DNA of 64,000 nucleotides from an uncultured Clostridia bacterium (GTDB lineage Bacteria; Bacillota; Clostridia; Lachnospirales; CAG-274), in NCBI GenBank assembly GCA_947628755.1, contig CANRBC010000014.1, forward strand, positions 1-64,000, in the 5' to 3' direction. The notes beneath the pieces are model-generated. The model was not told where the DNA came from, searched no databases, and saw only the letters and a list, made by a program, of their open reading frames with translations. This document shows positions 37,369-47,267 of this stretch, in pieces (positions within the stretch are counted from its first letter, which is position 1; every line of letters starts with the position of its first letter). Position numbers and translations under genes: made by a program.

Positions 37369-37392
37369 AAAAAAAGCCTCTGAAAAAGGCTT
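37369..37392 (-). terminator. Terminator of the SAM-I riboswitch expression platform
   Basis: On the minus strand AAGCCT (37387-37392) pairs with AGGCTT (37374-37379) and is followed by seven U residues (37369-37375). It lies directly after the SAM-I aptamer and before metK. Confidence 0.85.
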
Positions 37393-37401
37393 ATTCTAAA
37401 G

Positions 37402-37497
37402 CTCATCTATCGGAATAAACCGCAGGAATTGGCACCGATGTCATTACGACCGGTTGTCGGGCTTCATAGGGCCTGTCCCTCCACCTCTCTTGATAAG
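37402..37497 (-). ncRNA. SAM-I riboswitch (S box) upstream of metK
   Basis: Read on the minus strand it begins CTTATCAAGAGAGG, continues GGTGGAGGGAC, then GAAGCCCGACAACC, the GGTGCCAATTCCTGC block, and closes with GATGAG: the full S-box consensus in order. With the following terminator it should stop metK transcription when SAM is abundant. Confidence 0.98.
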
Positions 37498-37520
37498 GCA
37501 ATATTTTGTTTACAAGTAAT

Positions 37521-37549
37521 AGCATAGCATTAATGAGAGTATTTGTCAA
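37521..37549 (-). promoter_or_regulatory. Promoter of the metK leader
   Basis: On the minus strand TTGACA (37544-37549), 17 bases, then TG-C-TATGCT (-10 at 37521-37526), about 25 bases before the S box. Confidence 0.8.
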
Positions 37550-37560
37550 TAGGCTTATAG

Positions 37561-37920
37561 CTAAAATTCGTATCCCGCCTTCTTTAATACCTCCATAGCT
37601 CTTTTTAAATTGTGTTCCTTTACGAAAATATAGTCGGTATTATAGGTGGAAACGGCAAAAATACCTATTTTGTTCTGCGCCAGCACTGCTGAAAGCTCGG
37701 AAAGTATGCCTGTAAGCGAAAAGTCCAGAATACCTTCTATGCGAAAGCCTCTCCAGTCCGTATCTATATCCGTATATTCGGAGGGTATGTTTTCCTTCGG
37801 ACACAGTATGGATATTTCTTCGTCAGTCACAGCTGTAAATGTATATTTGGCTTTGGGTATATCCTTAATATCTCTTATTTTACATATCGTAAAGCTGTCT
37901 TCAAGAACCTTTAGCTTCAT
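37561..37920 (-). CDS. ACT-domain protein
   Basis: A protein of about 119 aa that looks like two tandem ACT folds (small-molecule-binding regulatory domains): FTICKIRDI and the second half GILDFSLTGILSELSAVLAQNKIGIFAVS, cut here by the expected beta-alpha pattern rather than by any catalytic motif. ATG 37920 is 8 bases behind GGGGAGG; ATG 37926 is only 2 bases from it. It lies just upstream of the metK promoter in the same direction and is divergent from the aldolase gene. It may bind an amino acid, but the ligand is unknown. Confidence 0.82.
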   Translation of the reverse strand: MKLKVLEDSFTICKIRDIKDIPKAKYTFTAVTDEEISILCPKENIPSEYTDIDTDWRGFRIEGILDFSLTGILSELSAVLAQNKIGIFAVSTYNTDYIFVKEHNLKRAMEVLKKAGYEF

Positions 37921-37982
37921 TTTCATCGCCTCCCCTATGATTATAGCATTGTTTATTTCCTATGTAAATAAGCATTTTATTA

Positions 37983-38011
37983 TTGAAGGCTGTGCAAAAA
38001 TATGTTATACT
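37983..38011 (+). promoter_or_regulatory. Promoter of the aldolase-like gene
   Basis: TTGAAG (37983-37988), a 17-base spacer and an extended -10 TG-T-TATACT (TATACT at 38006-38011) lie just before the AAGGAGG at 38027. Confidence 0.75.
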
Positions 38012-38041
38012 TATGAAAATTACGTTAAGGAGGAATATAAA

Positions 38042-39016
38042 TTGGGAAAAAAAGGTAACCTTATGTCTGTAAGACACGATATAAGGGTAGTAGACGCAAC
38101 AATAAGAGACGGCGGACTTGTAAATAATTTCTATTTTGACGATGAATTTATAAGAGATTTGTATAAGGCGAATATAGACGCAGGCATAGACTATATGGAG
38201 TTTGGCTATAAGGCTTCAAAGGAGCTTTTTGATGAGAAAAAATTCGGCAAGTGGAAGTTCTGCGACGAGGAAGCTATAAGAAGTATAGTCGGAGATAATG
38301 ACACAGAGCTTAAAATTTCTGTAATGGCAGATGTAGGCAGGACAAACTACAAGAGAGATTTTCTGCCTAAGTCAGAAAGCGTTATAGATATGGTCAGAGT
38401 TGCCACATATATAAACACTATTCCCGCCGCAATAGAGATTGCCGAGCATTGCCATAAGCTGGGCTATGAAACAACCGTAAATATTATGGCTATCTCAAAT
38501 GCAAAGGAAAGCGATATGAAGCAGATGCTGGAGCTTCTTGGGGAAAGCAATGTAAACGCTATATATCTTGTGGACAGCTATGGCGCTCTTTATCCTGAGC
38601 AGATAAGAGAGCTGGCGGATTTGTATCTGGAATACGGAGAGAAATATGGCAAGAGCATAGGCATACACGCCCACAATAATCAGCAGCTTGCCTTTGCCAA
38701 CACAATAGAGGCTCTGGGTCAGGGCGCAAGCTATCTTGACGCCACTATGTCAAGCCTTGGCAGAGGAGCGGGAAACTGCCCTATGGAGCTGCTTTTGGGT
38801 TTCCTGCAGAATCCCAAGTATAATATTGTTCCCGTACTCAGATTTATAGAGAAAAATATAATAAAGCTCAGGGAAGAGGGTCTTATGTGGGGCTACGATA
38901 TTCAGTATCTCCTTACGGGACGTTTTAATCAGCACCCCTCTTCTGCTATTGCCTTTACAAAGGCTAAGAGAACGGATTACGCAGCTTTCTACAGCGAGCT
39001 GCTGGATAAGGAATAA
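38042..39016 (+). CDS. HMGL/DRE-TIM metallolyase-family aldolase
   Basis: This 324-aa TIM-barrel enzyme is of the type that includes HMG-CoA lyase, isopropylmalate synthase and 4-hydroxy-2-oxovalerate aldolase. The catalytic metal-site motif DATIRDGG stands near the N-terminus, and the second metal-binding histidines are in GIHAHNN. LGRGAGN follows. I chose TTG 38042, eight bases behind AAGGAGG. The frame stays open back to 37646, but that part is antisense to the ACT gene and upstream of the promoter. The substrate is unknown; no pathway partners lie next to it. Confidence 0.88.
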   Translation: MGKKGNLMSVRHDIRVVDATIRDGGLVNNFYFDDEFIRDLYKANIDAGIDYMEFGYKASKELFDEKKFGKWKFCDEEAIRSIVGDNDTELKISVMADVGRTNYKRDFLPKSESVIDMVRVATYINTIPAAIEIAEHCHKLGYETTVNIMAISNAKESDMKQMLELLGESNVNAIYLVDSYGALYPEQIRELADLYLEYGEKYGKSIGIHAHNNQQLAFANTIEALGQGASYLDATMSSLGRGAGNCPMELLLGFLQNPKYNIVPVLRFIEKNIIKLREEGLMWGYDIQYLLTGRFNQHPSSAIAFTKAKRTDYAAFYSELLDKE

Positions 39017-39028
39017 ATTTTGTATAAG

Positions 39029-39073
39029 AAGCTGCCGCATTATGATGTAAAAACGGTCATAGTGCGACAGCTT
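39029..39073 (+). terminator. Hairpin after the aldolase-like gene
   Basis: AAGCTGCCGCATTATGA (39029-39045) pairs with TCATAGTGCGACAGCTT (39057-39073), with one mismatch and one wobble. No U-run follows, so it may protect the 3' end rather than terminate. A very similar hairpin follows carB at 47184-47230. Confidence 0.55.
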
Positions 39074-39114
39074 CATTGCACAGAAGAATTATCTGACAGC
39101 CCGACCACTACAAG

Positions 39115-39408
39115 GTCGACCCTTCCGGCAGCCTTATGGCTGCCACCTCCCCTTCTCGTAAGGGGAGGCTGGGGTTGTGGGAAGGGCTGGCTTTTGCCGC
39201 AGGCAAAAGTGCTGAACTTCTCTGAAGGGACGCCTTTCGTATATATACCTCTCGTTTGCTAATTTTGTGAAAAATATTGACTTTTTAACATCATTAAAGC
39301 TTTTGGAGAACGAACAACTAAGCTTCCCCTTCAGAGAAGGGGAAGTGGCAGCCCAACCATTTCTATGAGTTAAAAATACCTTTGCATTGGGCTGCCGATA
39401 GGGTCGAC
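39115..39408. repeat. Palindromic intergenic element 2, MITE-like, 294 bp
   Basis: The ends are near-perfect inverted repeats of 20 bases: GTCGACCCTTCCGGCAGCC on the left and GGCTGCCGATAGGGTCGAC on the right. Inside each end a second hairpin of the form CTCCCCTT-n-AAGGGGAG or CTTCCCCTTC-n-GAAGGGGAAG follows. The architecture matches elements 1 and 3. It lies upstream of the pyrimidine-operon promoter, and I see no gene between 39017 and 39541. Confidence 0.88.
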
Positions 39409-39481
39409 TTTATTGCAATAAACAAAAATTCAACACGACAATCCTTTACCGAAAAAATATATGAATTTTCACTTAAAGCTG

Positions 39482-39510
39482 TTGACAAAATATAATAATA
39501 ATGTTAAAAT
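39482..39510 (+). promoter_or_regulatory. Promoter of the pyrimidine operon
   Basis: TTGACA (39482-39487), a 17-base spacer and TAAAAT (39505-39510). It lies about 30 bases before the leader ORF, whose ribosome binding site is AAGGAGGGA. Confidence 0.85.
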
Positions 39511-39541
39511 TTCTAGGATATATAAAATAAGGAGGGATAGT

Positions 39542-39643
39542 ATGTTATACATAGGCATATTTAAGAGTATATGGCATAAGTATTTAATTCCCTTACTTGT
39601 TTGTGAACGCAGTTTTGAAAGACAGTTAAAGGTTTTGTTTTAA
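39542..39643 (+). CDS. Leader peptide ORF upstream of pyrB (33 aa)
   Basis: This ORF starts at ATG 39542 behind a near-perfect AAGGAGG and reads MLYIGIFKSIWHKYLIPLLV followed by a mixed tail ending KVLF. It has no recognisable domain. Its stop codon TAA (39641-39643) falls in the loop of an intrinsic terminator, so a ribosome finishing translation would cover the hairpin's left arm. This is the arrangement expected of a translation-coupled attenuator leader. A function in trans cannot be excluded. Confidence 0.65.
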   Translation: MLYIGIFKSIWHKYLIPLLVCERSFERQLKVLF

Positions 39644-39666
39644 TTCCTTTTATTGTCTTTTTTTTT
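39618..39666 (+). terminator. Attenuator terminator before pyrB
   Basis: AAAGACAGTTAAAGG (39618-39632) pairs with CCTTTTATTGTCTTT (39646-39660) with one GU and one mismatch, followed by a T-run to 39666. It lies between the operon promoter and pyrB and overlaps the end of the leader ORF. Confidence 0.75.
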
Positions 39667-39696
39667 GAGTAAATTTTATAGAAATGGAGGAAAGCT

Positions 39697-40623
39697 ATGT
39701 ACAACAGGAAAGACCTGCTGGGATTAAGAGAGCTGAGCGCAGACGAAATAATGACCATTCTTAATACGGCAAGGGAAATGAAGGCGAGAATAGACGACCC
39801 ATCTCTTAGGGATAAAAGTCTTGAAAAAAGCAGCATTGTAACTCTTTTCTATGAAAACAGCACCAGAACCAAAATGTCCTTTATGCTGGCGGGAGAATAT
39901 CAAGGCGCAATAGTAAAGGATTTGGGTGTGGCGACAAGCAGCGTATCCAAAGGCGAAAGCCTTATAGATACAGGAGTAACACTGGATCAGATGGGTACTA
40001 ATATAATGATAATACGTCATCAGCTTACGGGAGCTGCCCATATACTTGCCAAAAATGTAAAGGCAAGCGTTATAAACGCAGGAGACGGCTCTAACGAGCA
40101 TCCTACACAGGCGCTTTTGGACCTCTATACCATATATGAGAAGAAAGGCGGCTTTGAAGGACTTAAGGTAGTAATACTTGGAGATATATCCCACTCAAGA
40201 GTTGCAAGAAGCAACGCCTTTGGTCTTACGAAGCTGGGCGCAAAGGTAACTCTTGCAGGACCGTCCACCCTTGTGAGCAGCTCTATGAAAAGTCTGGGCG
40301 TACAGGTAAGCACGGATATACCCTCGGCTATAAGAGATGCCGACGTTGTAATGGGTCTGAGGATACAGTTTGAAAGACAGAGAAATATGCCCTTCCCTAA
40401 CCTCAGAGAGTATTCAAGCCTTTTCGGTGTAAACAGCAGTATGCTTGAGTATGCCAAAAAGGACGTGCTAGTAATGCACCCCGGTCCTGTAAACAGAGGC
40501 GTTGAGCTGAGTACAGATGTAATAGACGGCAGAAATTCCGTAATAACTATACAGGTAAAGAACGGCGTAGCCGTAAGAATGGCTATACTTAAGCTGCTTA
40601 CGGAGTGCAATTCAAGGATATAG
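39697..40623 (+). CDS. pyrB: Aspartate carbamoyltransferase catalytic subunit
   Basis: This 308-aa enzyme condenses carbamoyl phosphate with aspartate, the first committed pyrimidine step. The carbamoyl-phosphate site STRTKMSF (the usual form is STRTRxSF), the GDGSNEHPTQALLD block, the GDISHSRVARSN block and HPGPVNRGVE are visible. No pyrI regulatory subunit follows. It is the first enzyme gene of pyrB-pyrC-pyrF-carA-carB, behind the attenuator-like leader. Confidence 0.97.
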   Translation: MYNRKDLLGLRELSADEIMTILNTAREMKARIDDPSLRDKSLEKSSIVTLFYENSTRTKMSFMLAGEYQGAIVKDLGVATSSVSKGESLIDTGVTLDQMGTNIMIIRHQLTGAAHILAKNVKASVINAGDGSNEHPTQALLDLYTIYEKKGGFEGLKVVILGDISHSRVARSNAFGLTKLGAKVTLAGPSTLVSSSMKSLGVQVSTDIPSAIRDADVVMGLRIQFERQRNMPFPNLREYSSLFGVNSSMLEYAKKDVLVMHPGPVNRGVELSTDVIDGRNSVITIQVKNGVAVRMAILKLLTECNSRI

Positions 40624-40632
40624 GAGGTTGTT

Positions 40633-41928
40633 ATGAGCAGTATACTTATAAAAAGAGGCAGAGTAATAGACCCCCTCAACAATATCGACTCTGTTATGGA
40701 TATACTTGTGAGGGACGGTAAAATAGCCAAGGCTGAGGAAAATATCGCAGACAGCGCCGACAAGGTAATAGACGCAGAGGGTATGTGGGTAATGCCGGGA
40801 CTTATCGACCTTCATGTGCATTTCAGAGAGCCGGGCTATGAAAATAAGGAAACAATAGCAACAGGCTCAAGAGCGGCGGCTGTGGGCGGATTTACAACGG
40901 TGTGTACTATGCCCAACACAAATCCCGTAATGGACAACGCCGTGCTTATAGAATATACCCTCAGTCCTAAGAGAAACGCAGTTATAAATGTACTTCCCAT
41001 AGGCGCTATCACAAAGGGACAGCTTGGAGAAGAGCTTGCGGACATAGGCACAATGGCAGCGGCAGGCGCCTGCGCCATATCCGAGGACGGAAAATCCGTA
41101 GACGACCCTTCCCTTATGAAAAACGCCATGAGATATGCAGGAATGTTCAAGCTGCCCGTATTTGACCATTGCGAGGAAATAAGACTTGCAAAGGGTTCTA
41201 TGAATGCAGGAGACAGAGCTTCCATACTTGGACTTAAGGGCATAGGCAACGACTCCGAGGAGGTTATGGTGGCAAGAGACATTATACTTGCAGGAGCCAC
41301 AGGCTGTCAGCTCCACCTTTGTCACATGAGTACAAGGGGAAGCGTACAGCTTATAAAGGAAGGCAAGGAAAAGGGCGTAAACCTTACGGCTGAAACAGCG
41401 CCTCATTATTTCACACTATGCGACGAGGATATTACAGACTACGACGCCAACTTTAAAATGAATCCTCCTCTCAGAAGCAAGGAGGACAGAGACGCCATAA
41501 GACAGGCTCTTAAGGACAATATAATAGATGTAATCGCCACTGACCATGCACCTCACCACATAGACGACAAAAACTGTGAGTTTGAAAAGGCGGCAAACGG
41601 CATAACGGGTCTTGAAACCTCCTTTGCCCTCAGCTATTCTGAGCTTGTGGACAAGGGTTGGCTCACACCTACGGAGCTTGTTGAAAAAATGAGCTGCAAT
41701 CCTGCAAGGATATTGCACAGCGACAAAGGAAGTCTTGGTATAGGCGCAGCTGCGGATATAACCATAGCCGATGTAAACTGCGAATATGCAATAGATGTAA
41801 ACAAAATGGTGTCCAAAGCAAAGAATATGCCCTATAACGGCAGAAAGGTAAAGGGAAAAGTCCTTTATACAATATGCGGCGGCAACATAATAGTGGAAAA
41901 CGGCGAGCTTACGGAAAAATACAGATAA
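40633..41928 (+). CDS. pyrC: Dihydroorotase (type I)
   Basis: This 431-aa zinc amidohydrolase closes carbamoyl aspartate to dihydroorotate. It has the metal-site DLHVHFREPG, the MPNTNPVMDN block, later metal-ligand regions around FDHCEE and LHLCHMST, and the ATDHAPHH motif. The length is that of the type I (Firmicutes) enzymes. It starts 9 bases after pyrB. Confidence 0.97.
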   Translation: MSSILIKRGRVIDPLNNIDSVMDILVRDGKIAKAEENIADSADKVIDAEGMWVMPGLIDLHVHFREPGYENKETIATGSRAAAVGGFTTVCTMPNTNPVMDNAVLIEYTLSPKRNAVINVLPIGAITKGQLGEELADIGTMAAAGACAISEDGKSVDDPSLMKNAMRYAGMFKLPVFDHCEEIRLAKGSMNAGDRASILGLKGIGNDSEEVMVARDIILAGATGCQLHLCHMSTRGSVQLIKEGKEKGVNLTAETAPHYFTLCDEDITDYDANFKMNPPLRSKEDRDAIRQALKDNIIDVIATDHAPHHIDDKNCEFEKAANGITGLETSFALSYSELVDKGWLTPTELVEKMSCNPARILHSDKGSLGIGAAADITIADVNCEYAIDVNKMVSKAKNMPYNGRKVKGKVLYTICGGNIIVENGELTEKYR

Positions 41929-41940
41929 GGAGATGAATAT

Positions 41941-42876
41941 ATGATAATAGACAGACTTATAGACAGAATAAAGGAAACGGGAAATCCCACAGTAGTGGGA
42001 CTTGACCCAAGATTAAGCTATATACCTTCATTTATAACCGACAAATACTATGGCAAATACGGACATACGCCAAAGGCTGCCGCAAAGTCTATGTATAAAT
42101 TCAACAAATACATTATAGACGCGGTATACGATATTGTTCCTGCGGTAAAGCCTCAGATAGCCATGTATGAAAGATACGGTATCGAGGGTCTTAAGGCTTA
42201 TGTAAAGACCTGCGAATACGCCAAGCTCAAAGGACTTATAGTAATAGGCGATATAAAGAGAAGCGATATAGCCTCAACAGCCGAAGCCTATTCAGACGGA
42301 CATATAGGCAGAGTGACAATAGTGGATACGGAATATGAGGGATTTCCACAGGACTTTATAACCCTTAATCCCTATCTCGGCTCTGATTCTATAACTCCCT
42401 TCCTTAAGGACTGCGCAGCTTATGAAAAGGGACTTTTCGTACTTGCAAAGACATCAAATCCCAACAGCGGGGAAATACAGGATCTTTTGGTTGACGGAGT
42501 TCCTATTTACGAAAAGGTAGGCTCTCTTATAGAAAAATGGGGCAGCGAGCTTATAGGACAGTACGGCTTCAGCAGCGTAGGCGCCGTTGTAGGCGCTACC
42601 CACCCCGAACAGGCAAAGAGACTGAGAGAGGTAATGCCTCACACCTTCTTCCTTGTACCCGGCTACGGCGCACAAGGCGGAAAGGCAGAGGATTTGGCAG
42701 TATGCTTTAACTCAGAGGGTCTGGGCGCAATAGTAAACTCATCAAGAGGTATTATAGCCGCTCATACCAAGGAGGAATATAAGCACTGCTTCAATGACGA
42801 CAGAAACTTTGCGCAAGCGGCAAGACAGGCGTGCATAGATATGAAAAATGATTTAAGGAGATGTATACAGCCATGA
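41941..42876 (+). CDS. pyrF: Orotidine-5'-phosphate decarboxylase (subfamily 2)
   Basis: This 311-aa enzyme decarboxylates OMP to UMP. The catalytic Lys/Asp array is in VIGDIKRSDIAST, with VGLDPRLSY at the N-terminus and the phosphate-binding end PGYGAQGG. The ~310-aa length is typical of subfamily 2 and longer than Bacillus PyrF. Its stop overlaps the carA start (ATGA). Confidence 0.96.
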   Translation: MIIDRLIDRIKETGNPTVVGLDPRLSYIPSFITDKYYGKYGHTPKAAAKSMYKFNKYIIDAVYDIVPAVKPQIAMYERYGIEGLKAYVKTCEYAKLKGLIVIGDIKRSDIASTAEAYSDGHIGRVTIVDTEYEGFPQDFITLNPYLGSDSITPFLKDCAAYEKGLFVLAKTSNPNSGEIQDLLVDGVPIYEKVGSLIEKWGSELIGQYGFSSVGAVVGATHPEQAKRLREVMPHTFFLVPGYGAQGGKAEDLAVCFNSEGLGAIVNSSRGIIAAHTKEEYKHCFNDDRNFAQAARQACIDMKNDLRRCIQP

Positions 42877-43967
42877 AAAAGACTGTGAAAGCAGAGCTTA
42901 TACTTGAAAACGGTGTGCGCTTCAAGGGAAACGCCTTCGGCTATATTAAAGAGACCGTAGGCGAGGTAGTGTTCACAACAGGTATGACAGGCTATCAGGA
43001 AACTCTTACCGACCCGTCCTTTGCAGGACAGATAGTTACAATGACTTATCCCCTTATAGGCAACTACGGTATCAATCTGGAGGATATGGAGAGCAGAAGA
43101 CCGTTTTTAAAGGGCTTTGTAGTAAGGGAAAAGTGTGATGTTCCCAATAACTGGCGCTGTGAAATGGATATTGACAACTTCCTCTATCAGAACAAAATAA
43201 TGGGTCTTGAAAATATCGATACAAGAGCCTTGACAAGAGTATTAAGGGACAACGGTACTATGAGGGGAATAATCACCACAAGAGTCGGCGACCTTACCCC
43301 CAGTCAGATAAAGCAGAAATTCGACACATATACAAACGCTTATGCCGTTAAGGAAACTACCATAGACGAGCCCTATGTAATAAGCGGAAGAGGCACTCAT
43401 CTGGCTGTGCTGGACTGCGGCATAAAGCAGGGTATATTAAGAGACCTTGCCAAGAGAGGCTGTAAGCTCAGCGTATTTCCCGCATTTACATCTGCCGAGG
43501 ATATACTTGCGGTAAAGCCCGACGCTATTTTCTTAGGCAACGGTCCGGGAGACCCCAAGGATATTCCCGATGTTGTGGAAACCGTGAGACAGCTTATAGA
43601 TACGGGTATGCCCGTTTTAGGTATATGCCTCGGTCATCAGCTTATAAGCCTTGCATTAGGCTGCAACACTACAAGGCTTAAGTTCGGTCACCATGGCGGA
43701 AATCATCCCGTTAAGGATTTAAAGACAGGCAGAGTATATATTACAAGCCAGAATCACGAGTTTGTAGTAAGCGACCTTTCAGATGATGTTGAAGCCACGT
43801 TTATAAATGTAAACGACGGCAGTATAGAGGGTATAAGGCATAAGACAAAGCCTGTTTATTCGGTACAGTTCCATCCCGAGGCAAGTCCCGGACCTCTCGA
43901 TACCCAGGAAATGTTTGACAGATTCATAAAAATGATAGAGGAGGTGAAGTCCCATGCCAAGAGATAA
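42873..43967 (+). CDS. carA: Carbamoyl-phosphate synthase small (glutaminase) subunit
   Basis: This 364-aa subunit releases ammonia from glutamine for CarB. The N-terminal [13 protein letters not shown] and [11 protein letters not shown] are typical, and the class I glutaminase triad is seen in GICLGHQL (Cys) and FHPEAS (His, Glu). ATG 42873 makes a clean ATGA overlap with pyrF; the ATG at 42861 would touch the ribosome binding site. It overlaps carB by 14 bases. Confidence 0.96.
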   Translation: MKKTVKAELILENGVRFKGNAFGYIKETVGEVVFTTGMTGYQETLTDPSFAGQIVTMTYPLIGNYGINLEDMESRRPFLKGFVVREKCDVPNNWRCEMDIDNFLYQNKIMGLENIDTRALTRVLRDNGTMRGIITTRVGDLTPSQIKQKFDTYTNAYAVKETTIDEPYVISGRGTHLAVLDCGIKQGILRDLAKRGCKLSVFPAFTSAEDILAVKPDAIFLGNGPGDPKDIPDVVETVRQLIDTGMPVLGICLGHQLISLALGCNTTRLKFGHHGGNHPVKDLKTGRVYITSQNHEFVVSDLSDDVEATFINVNDGSIEGIRHKTKPVYSVQFHPEASPGPLDTQEMFDRFIKMIEEVKSHAKR

Positions 43968-46900
43968 TTCCATTAAAAAGGTACTGGTAATAGGTTCAGG
44001 CCCTATTGTTATCGGACAAGCAGCGGAGTTTGACTATTCCGGCACACAGGCGTGCCAGTCCATAAAGGAAGAGGGTATAGACGTTGTGCTTGTCAACTCA
44101 AATCCCGCCACTATAATGACTGACTTAGGCATGGCACACTACACCTATATAGAACCCCTTACAATAGATTTTCTTGAAAAGGTAATAGAAAAGGAACGCC
44201 CCGACAGCATTATAGCGGGAATGGGCGGTCAGACAGGCCTTAACTTAAGCTGCGAGCTTTACGACAGAGGCATACTGGACAAGTATCATGTAAAGGTCAT
44301 AGGCACATCCATAGAATCCATTAAGGAGGGCGAGGACAGAGACAGCTTCAAACGCCTTATGGAGAGAACAAATCAGCCTATTGTAGAAAGCGACATTGTA
44401 ACAGATGTGGATTCCGCCATAGAGTTTGCCCAGAGCATAGGCTATCCCGTAATAGTGCGTCCCGCTTATACATTAGGCGGTACAGGCGGCGGTATTGCCC
44501 ACGACGAGGCAGAGCTGAGAGAAATATGCACACAGGGACTTCACCTTTCAAGAGTAGGTCAGGTGCTTATAGAAAAAAGTATAGCAGGCTGGAAGGAAAT
44601 AGAGTTTGAGGTAATGAGAGACGGCGCAGGCAACTGTATAACAGTCTGCAGCATGGAAAATGTTGACCCTGTTGGCGTACATACAGGCGACAGTATAGTT
44701 GTTGCTCCTGCTCAGACACTTTCAGACAGAGAATATCAGATGCTGAGAAGCGCCGCTATAAATATTATTAATTCCATAGAGATAAAGGGCGGCTGTAATG
44801 TACAGTTTGCTCTTGACCCCAACAGTTATAATTACGCCGTTATAGAAATAAATCCCAGAGTGAGCCGTTCGTCTGCCCTTGCTTCCAAGGCGACAGGCTA
44901 TCCTATTGCCAAGGTTGGCGCAAAAATAGCTCTCGGCTATAATCTGGACGAAATAAAGAACGCCGTTACAGGCAAGACATTTGCCTGCTTCGAGCCTACC
45001 ATAGACTATGTCGTGCTTAAATTCCCCAGATGGCCTTTCGACAAGTTCTTCGGCGCTAAGAGAACACTTGGCACAAAGATGATGGCAACAGGCGAGATAA
45101 TGTCCATAGGAAAGAGCTTTGAAGCAGCTCTTTTAAAGGGCGTGCGTTCTCTTGAAATAGGTCAGTACGGGCTTGAGAGAAAGTCCTCATCAGCAAGAGA
45201 CCTTGAAACGCTTAAAAAGAGAGTAGTAACTCCCGATGACGAAAGACTTTTCGATATGGCTGAAATGATAAGACGAGGCTATAAGGTAGAAAAGATATGT
45301 CAAATCACGGGTATGGACCTTTTCTTTGTTCACAAGATAGCTAACCTTGTGGAAATGGAGGAGGAATTAAAGACAATGAGCCTTGATGACTTTACTGAGG
45401 AAAACCTTACCTATTTCAAGGAAAAGGGATTTTCCGACAAGGCAATAAGCCGCTTTGTAGGCTGTACTCCTCCCGACATATATGCTCTCAGAAAGAAATG
45501 GAATATAATGCCTGTATTTAAAATGGTAGATACCTGCGCAGGCGAGTTCGAGGCAGTAACGCCCTACTACTATTCCAGCTACGACAGCGAAAACGAGGTA
45601 GTTGTAAGCAACAAAAAGAAGGTTATGGTAATTGGCTCAGGTCCTATAAGAATAGGTCAGGGCATAGAATTTGACTATTGCTCAGTTCACTGTATAATGG
45701 CTCTTAAGAAGGCAGGCATTGAAACCATAATAGTAAACAACAATCCCGAAACGGTATCCACAGACTTTGATACGGCGGACAAGCTGTACTTCGAGCCTCT
45801 TACAGAGGAGGATGTTCTCAATGTTGTAGAGCTTGAAAAGCCCGACGGTGTTATACTCCAGTTCGGCGGACAAACTGCCATAAAGCTGGCAAACTTCTTC
45901 GACGAAATGCACATACCTATATTGGGTACTCTTCCCGAACAGATAGACGAGGCAGAGGACAGAGAGAAATTCGACGCCGTACTTGAAACACTTGGTATTT
46001 CAAGACCCAAGGGCAAGGGCGTATGGTCTGTGGCAGAGGGTATAGAAACAGCGGAAAAGCTGGGCTTCCCCGTGCTTGTAAGACCAAGCTATGTATTGGG
46101 CGGTCAAGGTATGGAAATCACATACAACGACGACCAGCTTAAAATGTACCTTTCAGATGCCTTTGAAAAGGACAGCAAGAATCCTGTGCTTATAGACAGA
46201 TACCTTTGCGGCAGGGAAATAGAGGTAGACGCTATATGCGATGGTACAGATGTGTATATCCCGGGTATAATGGAGCATCTGGAAAGAGCAGGCGTTCATT
46301 CCGGCGACAGTATATCAATATATCCGCCTCAGAACATTTCTGATGATATGAAGCGCCAGATAATGGATGTCACAAAGAAAATATCCGTTGCCCTTAAGGT
46401 CATAGGTATGATAAATATTCAGTTTATAGACTTCAAGGGTGAGCTGAACATAATAGAGGTAAATCCTCGTTCCTCCAGAACTGTGCCTTATATCACGAAG
46501 GTAACGGGAGTTCCCGTTATAGATATAGCTACAAGAGTAATGCTTGGCGAAAAGCTCGCAGACATGGGCTACGGCACGGGTATATGCGACGAGCCAAATG
46601 TAGTTGCTGTTAAAGTGCCTGTATTCTCTACGGAGAAGCTGCCCCAGGTGGAGGTCAGCTTAGGACCGGAAATGAGGTCTACCGGCGAGGTACTTGGCGT
46701 AGGCTATAATCTTGAAAATGCCTTGTACAAGGGCTTTATTGCCGCAGGTATGACTGTACCCAAGGCAGGCAGCACCATTATTGCAACTGTCGGCAGCAAG
46801 GACCACGAAGCCTTTGTGGAGATCGCCAAGAGATGCAAGGGGCTTGGCTGCAACTTCATAGCTACCAAGGGCACGGCAAGAGCCCTTAAGGAAGCGGGCA

Positions 46901-47172
46901 TAGACTGTAAGCTGGTCAAGAAAATAAGCGAAGGCGTGCCTAACATTATAGACACCATAAGAAGCGGCGTTGTAGACCTTATTGTGGATATTCCCAAAAA
47001 GGCAAACAATAAAAAGAGCGACGGCTTCAAAATAAGAAGAACAGCAGTAGAAAGCTCCGTAACTCTTATAACCGCTATGGATACATTCGACGCTATGGTC
47101 AATGTTATGGAAAAGCACATTGACGAAAGTAAGCTGGATATATTCGATATAAACAGAGATATGAGGAAATAA
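43954..47172 (+). CDS. carB: Carbamoyl-phosphate synthase large subunit
   Basis: This 1072-aa synthetase makes carbamoyl phosphate from bicarbonate, ammonia and two ATP. The two homologous ATP-grasp halves are visible: [19 protein letters not shown] at the start and [18 protein letters not shown] near residue 555, each with an NxNPRxSRSSAL- or [11 protein letters not shown]-type motif. A C-terminal MGS-like allosteric domain follows (about 930-1072). Full length. It is the last gene of the operon and is followed by a strong hairpin. Confidence 0.98.
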   Translation: MPRDNSIKKVLVIGSGPIVIGQAAEFDYSGTQACQSIKEEGIDVVLVNSNPATIMTDLGMAHYTYIEPLTIDFLEKVIEKERPDSIIAGMGGQTGLNLSCELYDRGILDKYHVKVIGTSIESIKEGEDRDSFKRLMERTNQPIVESDIVTDVDSAIEFAQSIGYPVIVRPAYTLGGTGGGIAHDEAELREICTQGLHLSRVGQVLIEKSIAGWKEIEFEVMRDGAGNCITVCSMENVDPVGVHTGDSIVVAPAQTLSDREYQMLRSAAINIINSIEIKGGCNVQFALDPNSYNYAVIEINPRVSRSSALASKATGYPIAKVGAKIALGYNLDEIKNAVTGKTFACFEPTIDYVVLKFPRWPFDKFFGAKRTLGTKMMATGEIMSIGKSFEAALLKGVRSLEIGQYGLERKSSSARDLETLKKRVVTPDDERLFDMAEMIRRGYKVEKICQITGMDLFFVHKIANLVEMEEELKTMSLDDFTEENLTYFKEKGFSDKAISRFVGCTPPDIYALRKKWNIMPVFKMVDTCAGEFEAVTPYYYSSYDSENEVVVSNKKKVMVIGSGPIRIGQGIEFDYCSVHCIMALKKAGIETIIVNNNPETVSTDFDTADKLYFEPLTEEDVLNVVELEKPDGVILQFGGQTAIKLANFFDEMHIPILGTLPEQIDEAEDREKFDAVLETLGISRPKGKGVWSVAEGIETAEKLGFPVLVRPSYVLGGQGMEITYNDDQLKMYLSDAFEKDSKNPVLIDRYLCGREIEVDAICDGTDVYIPGIMEHLERAGVHSGDSISIYPPQNISDDMKRQIMDVTKKISVALKVIGMINIQFIDFKGELNIIEVNPRSSRTVPYITKVTGVPVIDIATRVMLGEKLADMGYGTGICDEPNVVAVKVPVFSTEKLPQVEVSLGPEMRSTGEVLGVGYNLENALYKGFIAAGMTVPKAGSTIIATVGSKDHEAFVEIAKRCKGLGCNFIATKGTARALKEAGIDCKLVKKISEGVPNIIDTIRSGVVDLIVDIPKKANNKKSDGFKIRRTAVESSVTLITAMDTFDAMVNVMEKHIDESKLDIFDINRDMRK

Positions 47173-47183
47173 TAGCGTGAAAG

Positions 47184-47230
47184 AAGCTGTCCCGTTATGA
47201 TTTGCGAAAAAAATCATAATGGGACAGCTT
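47184..47230 (+). terminator. Terminator after carB
   Basis: AAGCTGTCCCGTTATGAT (47184-47201) pairs with ATCATAATGGGACAGCTT (47213-47230) across an 11-base A-rich loop, followed by TATTG. It ends the pyrimidine operon and resembles the hairpin after the aldolase-like gene (39029-39073). Confidence 0.75.
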
Positions 47231-47267
47231 TATTGATTTATGACTAAATTTTTGTTTATATGAGTAT

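Noticed and set aside
37646-38041. A 132-codon N-terminal extension of the aldolase-like gene
   Set aside because: It is antisense to the ACT-domain gene and lies upstream of the promoter and ribosome binding site that fit the TTG start at 38042. The extra residues show no protein signal.
39511-39696. A PyrR-type attenuator in front of pyrB
   Set aside because: The leader is short, has a single terminator hairpin overlapping a leader ORF, and I found no PyrR-binding loop consensus or competing antiterminator.
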